64,000 nt of DNA from Arsenophonus sp052174535 (lineage in GTDB: Bacteria; Pseudomonadota; Gammaproteobacteria; Enterobacterales; Enterobacteriaceae), in assembly GCA_052174535.1 (NCBI GenBank), contig JBQMRQ010000019.1, forward strand, positions 45,964-109,963, in the 5' to 3' direction. Below the pieces are notes generated by a model. The model saw only the letters and a list, made by a program, of their open reading frames with translations, did no database searches and had not been told where the DNA came from. The translations under genes were made by a program, and so were the position numbers. The number at the start of each line of letters is the position of its first letter. The stretch's first letter is position 1. Below are positions 59,744 through 64,000 of the stretch, piece after piece.

Positions 59744-62326
59744 ATGAGTGACATAGCAAGAAAAATTACCCTAGTTAATATCGAAGAGGAGCTGAAAAGC
59801 TCTTATTTGGATTATGCGATGTCTGTAATTGTTGGACGTGCCCTTCCAGATGTACGAGATGGATTAAAACCTGTTCATCGGCGCGTATTATACGCAATGA
59901 ATGTATTAGGTAATGATTGGAATAAATCATATAAAAAATCAGCTCGTGTAGTCGGTGACGTCATTGGTAAATATCATCCTCATGGTGATAGTGCTGTCTA
60001 TGATGCGATAGTTCGTTTAGCACAACCATTTTCAATGCGTTATATGCTAGTTGATGGGCAAGGTAATTTTGGCTCTATTGATGGCGACTCTGCTGCTGCA
60101 ATGCGTTATACCGAAGTACGCATGGCAAAAATTGCCCATGAATTGCTGGAAGATTTAGATAAGGAAACCGTTGATTTCATTCCTAACTATGATGGTACTG
60201 AGGAGATCCCTGATGTTATGCCAACTAGGGTTCCAAACTTCCTGATTAACGGTTCTTCAGGTATTGCTGTTGGCATGGCTACCAATATTCCACCTCATAA
60301 CCTTAGCGAAGTTATTGATGGCTGTCTAGCTTATATCGATAATGAAAACATTAGTATTGAAGGATTGCTAGAATATATTTTAGGCCCTGATTTTCCAACT
60401 GCCGCAATTATTAATGGTCGCCATGGTATCATCGATGCATATCGGACGGGACGGGGTAAAGTCTATATCCGTGCACGTGCTAACATTGAAGTTGATGATA
60501 AAAATAGTCGTGAAACAATTATTGTTAATGAGATCCCTTATCAGGTTAATAAGGCCCGTTTAATTGAAAAAATTGCTGAATTAGTTAAAAATAAACGTAT
60601 TGATGGGATTAGCGCATTACGTGATGAGTCTGACAAAGATGGGATGCGCATTGTTATTGAACTAAAACGAGATGTAGTGGCGGAAGTGGTACTGAATAAT
60701 CTGTATTCTCTCACTCAACTTCAAGTTTCATTTGGCATTAATATGGTCGCCTTATGTGATGGCCAGCCTAAAATTTTAAATTTAAAAGAAATTCTTGAAG
60801 CTTTTGTTCGTCATCGCAGAGAAGTGGTCACTCGACGGACTATTTTTGAATTGCGTAAAGCACGCGAGCGTGCTCATATATTGGAGGCCTTTGCCGTCGC
60901 ATTAGCAAATATTGATCCAATTATTGAACTTATCCGTCAAGCATTAACCCCGCATAAAGCAAAATTGGATTTAATTGCGCGTCCTTGGCAATTAGGTAAT
61001 GTTTCTGCTATGTTAGCAGATGCAGATGATAACGCTGCTCGTCCTGAATGGCTTAAACCTCAATACGGAGTGCAGAATAATAAATATTATTTGACTGAAC
61101 AACAATCTCAGACAATTCTTGATTTGCGTTTGCAAAAATTAACTAGCTTAGAACATGATAAAATATTGGACGAATATAGTAAGTTGCTAAAACAAATTAC
61201 AGCATTATTATATATATTAACCAGCCCAGAACGGTTAATGGAAGTTATCCGTAAAGAACTGGAAGCTATTAAAGAACAGTATCGTGATGCCCGTCGCACG
61301 GAAATTACTGAAAATAGCCCAGATATTAATATCGAAGATTTAATTACCCAAGAAGATGTGATTGTAACTTTATCACATCAGGGATATGTTAAATATCAGC
61401 CAGTATCTGCTTACGAAGCACAACGACGCGGAGGTAAAGGTAAGTCGGCAGCACGTATTAAAGAAGAAGATTTTATTGAGCGTTTATTAGTTGCTAATAC
61501 CCATGACACAATTCTATGCTTCTCTAGTCGAGGACGTCTATATTGGATGAAAGTTTATCAGTTACCCGAAGCTAGCCGTAGTGCACGTGGGCGACCAATA
61601 GTCAATTTTTTGCCATTAAAACAAAATGAACGTATTACTGCAATTTTACCTGTACGTAAATTTGATAATAATTATTATGTATTTATGGCGACCTCAAGTG
61701 GTACAGTTAAAAAAACATCACTAAAAGATTTTAGTCGTCCTAGAAATGCTGGGACTGTAGCAGTTAACCTTAATGAAGGTGATGAATTGATTGGCGTTGA
61801 TTTAACGACTGGTAAAAACGAGGTAATGCTTTTTTCTGCTGCTGGTAAAGTTGCTCGTTTTGCAGAAAATAGTGTTCGTCCTATGGGACGAACAGCAACA
61901 GGTGTTCGAGGTATTAAATTAAAAGCTGGCGATAAAATCGTTTCATTAATTATACCTCGTGGTGAAGCTAATATTTTAACTGTTACCGAAAATGGTTATG
62001 GTAAACGAACTGAGGAGAGTCAATACCCAACAAAATCTCGCGCTACTCAAGGTGTTATTTCCATTAAAGTTAGCAAACGTAATGGTAATGTGGTTGGGGC
62101 AATTCAAGTAGAAAAAACTGATCAATTTATGATGATCACTGACGCTAGCACTTTGGTACGTACGCGAGTTGAAGAAGTTAGCATTGTTGCTAGAAATACT
62201 CATGGCGTCATTTTAATTCGTACCGCTAAAAATGAAAAAGTAGTTGGTTTACAACGCATTGTTGATCCTGAAGAAGATGATGATAACCAAACCTTAATAG
62301 AAGATGTAATTAATATAAAAGTATAA
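59744..62326 (+). CDS. gyrA: DNA gyrase subunit A
   Basis: GyrA is the breakage-reunion subunit of DNA gyrase, which introduces negative supercoils. It has 860 residues (875 in E. coli), shorter mainly at the acidic C-terminal tail. The catalytic tyrosine is Tyr122 in AAMRYTEVR. The quinolone-region residues Ser83 and Asp87 are the wild-type ones. The C-terminal pinwheel carries the GyrA box QRRGGKGKSA near 565 that is needed to wrap DNA. ATG 59744 opens MSDIARKITLVNIEEELKSSYLDYAMSVIVGRALPDVRDG, the family start. Divergent from ubiG. The coding sequence shows no interruption. Confidence 0.98.
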   Translation: MSDIARKITLVNIEEELKSSYLDYAMSVIVGRALPDVRDGLKPVHRRVLYAMNVLGNDWNKSYKKSARVVGDVIGKYHPHGDSAVYDAIVRLAQPFSMRYMLVDGQGNFGSIDGDSAAAMRYTEVRMAKIAHELLEDLDKETVDFIPNYDGTEEIPDVMPTRVPNFLINGSSGIAVGMATNIPPHNLSEVIDGCLAYIDNENISIEGLLEYILGPDFPTAAIINGRHGIIDAYRTGRGKVYIRARANIEVDDKNSRETIIVNEIPYQVNKARLIEKIAELVKNKRIDGISALRDESDKDGMRIVIELKRDVVAEVVLNNLYSLTQLQVSFGINMVALCDGQPKILNLKEILEAFVRHRREVVTRRTIFELRKARERAHILEAFAVALANIDPIIELIRQALTPHKAKLDLIARPWQLGNVSAMLADADDNAARPEWLKPQYGVQNNKYYLTEQQSQTILDLRLQKLTSLEHDKILDEYSKLLKQITALLYILTSPERLMEVIRKELEAIKEQYRDARRTEITENSPDINIEDLITQEDVIVTLSHQGYVKYQPVSAYEAQRRGGKGKSAARIKEEDFIERLLVANTHDTILCFSSRGRLYWMKVYQLPEASRSARGRPIVNFLPLKQNERITAILPVRKFDNNYYVFMATSSGTVKKTSLKDFSRPRNAGTVAVNLNEGDELIGVDLTTGKNEVMLFSAAGKVARFAENSVRPMGRTATGVRGIKLKAGDKIVSLIIPRGEANILTVTENGYGKRTEESQYPTKSRATQGVISIKVSKRNGNVVGAIQVEKTDQFMMITDASTLVRTRVEEVSIVARNTHGVILIRTAKNEKVVGLQRIVDPEEDDDNQTLIEDVINIKV

Positions 62327-62589
62327 CCTGATATTAATAACATAGAAAATCTTTTTCTTAATGAGTGATTAATTAGTTTTATATTATGAGAGAGCTGAGT
62401 AACCAGTAGTGTTTGTTTTTACGGATTATATCAATTCACTATTAGTGATAAAGTTTTATTATTCGCCTTATCTATATTATTTTATGAGTGGATATATTTA
62501 TGTTATAAATAGAATAGTGTTTAAGATATCTTTTTATTAAAAGCATTGTTAAAATTTCTTGCTATTTATTTTACACTTCAGTGCGCCTC
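62327..62589. other. Gene-free region downstream of gyrA
   Basis: AT-rich sequence with no terminator of clear form and no recognisable relic. Confidence 0.4.
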
Positions 62590-63316
62590 CTCTTTATAAA
62601 AAATTAAATTCAGTTTTACTTCTGGTTATCAATAACTATTTTTGAGCGCAACGCAAGTTACTTACATCTATGTGAAGTGACATCAATAATGATAAGCAGA
62701 AAAGATAATCATTATGCTTGACAGGAAAGAAGGGTACCCCCTTCAACCAAGAAATAAACATAGCGGTATCGCGTAAATTACGAAAGTACTATATTACTTG
62801 TGCTCTTCAACTTATTCCTGCTTCAGTCTACTTATGACGATTACCAAGGATTGTACCCATATACTTTCAACGAAAATCGCTTCAGAACTCCCTAAAAATA
62901 TCCGGTAGAGATACCTTGCAAATACAAGTCTTATAGTAGAAACTCTTCATCATTTTTATGCCATTCTGATAAAGTAGTGGCAACTAGCTATTGAAAAATA
63001 TTCAACTATTATTGCTACAATCTCCTTGACCTTATGCACTTTAATCTTAACATCATCAATACTGTGTCTATACGGTTTACTGTAGAAAAAATGGTTATAG
63101 ACAACGGCATGATCATTTGTCTATAAAATATGACGTTCAACAATATAAGATAAATTCATAAAAGAAATCAGAGGTAATATCTAATTTGCGGATACCTGTA
63201 TTATAGACTTTTCCATATCATATCATAATCTATATTCTTGAAATAATTTATGAAATAAATCAGATTGATAGGCCAGAATCTACAAAATCCATGCACACTA
63301 GAAGTAAGTATAACAA
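62590..63316 (-). mobile_element. IS256-family left-half relic
   Basis: A minus-orientation segment covering the middle to the left end of the element. It shares the AAGAAATAAACATAGCG-like stretch near 62749 with the copies at 11733-13137 and 46464-47874. The degenerate left end is near 63316. The right half is missing. Confidence 0.7.
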
Positions 63317-63514
63317 TACTCAATAATTATTTACTTTTATTAAAAATAAAGATATCGATTAAAAAAGAATGTTGTTCTTACTTTTTTGAAAAAAACTCTC
63401 TTCTTTAAATAAAATAAAGAAGTTAGTAATAAATTGAATAAACCTTAGGATACAAGAAGCTATAAATAATATTTATGATCTATTTATATTTTTAATAAAA
63501 TTATATTTTATACA

Positions 63515-63906
63515 ATTCTGTTGGAAAGAGAGTTTCAGCAAATATCCTGCAGCGATGAAGAAGCTGAAGAATAATCTGAAGAATGCCTGGCATTCTATAC
63601 TTCCAGTCAGCACACTGGGCATCAATAAAGAACGAAGAACCTAATTAAACTGTATTTTGCAATAGTTTTATGAACCTATTAAACCGATACACAGAAGCAC
63701 TGTGCTTCAAAATAACCACTTTTAATTATATTTAAGCTTACATCTTGTCCTACTCAGAAAAGCTATAACTTCTGGCTAACGGGATTTATGACCTTATACT
63801 GATATTGCTGCTAAATAATGCCTAATTTAAGGATGAAGAACAGATTTATGAAGTATCAGAGTGTAATACAACTTAACCACAAATATTATCATATTCCCTA
63901 ATAACA
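63515..63906 (+). mobile_element. IS256-family right-end relic
   Basis: A plus-orientation segment of the 3' part of the element, starting near the AGCGATGAAGAAGCTGAAG stretch shared with the copy at 10098-11404 and ending in a degenerate right end near 63906. Confidence 0.7.
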
Positions 63907-64000
63907 TATAGGGGGATGAGTACACGACGACTTACTGGAAATACCATACCTGAAAATAAAAAATACTATAGCTAGCATAAAATTATATTTTAGTCTCGAT

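Overview
The window looks like part of the chromosome of a gammaproteobacterial insect endosymbiont in mid-stage genome reduction. The proteins resemble Enterobacterales (Morganellaceae-like, for example Arsenophonus; this is inference from protein similarity and very AT-rich DNA, not a database result). Intact genes are conserved housekeeping genes in blocks that match the order in Escherichia coli. Between them lie long stretches of decayed DNA full of dead insertion sequences and gene relics.

Layout. 1-2775: the parC 3' end, plsC and a heavily decayed ftsP (sufI) relic. 2848-20326: hemH, sppA, xthA and ychE stand alone, separated by relics of one IS256-family element, one IS1595-family element and unidentified decayed DNA. 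20542-21474: htpX with its terminator. 22829-44650: secA, a secM relic, a DUF721 gene, lpxC and the complete division and cell wall cluster on the minus strand (rsmH-ftsL-ftsI-murE-murF-mraY-murD-ftsW-murG-murC-ddl-ftsQ-ftsA-ftsZ), headed by an mraZ relic. 44651-54770: IS relics around fabB. 54772-62326: yfaE relic, nrdB, nrdA and ubiG, with gyrA divergent. 62590-64000: more IS256 relics.

How the genes work together. The cluster supplies peptidoglycan precursors from UDP-MurNAc to lipid II (MurC, Ddl, MurD, MurE, MurF, MraY, MurG), the septal synthesis machinery (FtsW, FtsI, FtsL, FtsQ) and the FtsA/FtsZ ring. LpxC and PlsC keep lipid A and phospholipid synthesis, so a Gram-negative envelope seems to be retained. 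NrdAB, GyrA and ParC serve DNA synthesis and topology. SecA, SppA and HtpX serve export and membrane quality control. The lost genes are mostly accessory or regulatory: SecM (arrest peptide for secA), MraZ (cluster regulator), YfaE (ferredoxin that maintains NrdB) and FtsP (divisome stress protein).

I found no intact novel system, CRISPR array, toxin-antitoxin pair, tRNA or rRNA. The most informative observations are the relics: a secM arrest motif that is still readable but carries stop codons at two key positions, a yfaE relic with a lost cluster cysteine, and at least twelve degenerate segments of the same IS256-family element, some rearranged into inverted forms.
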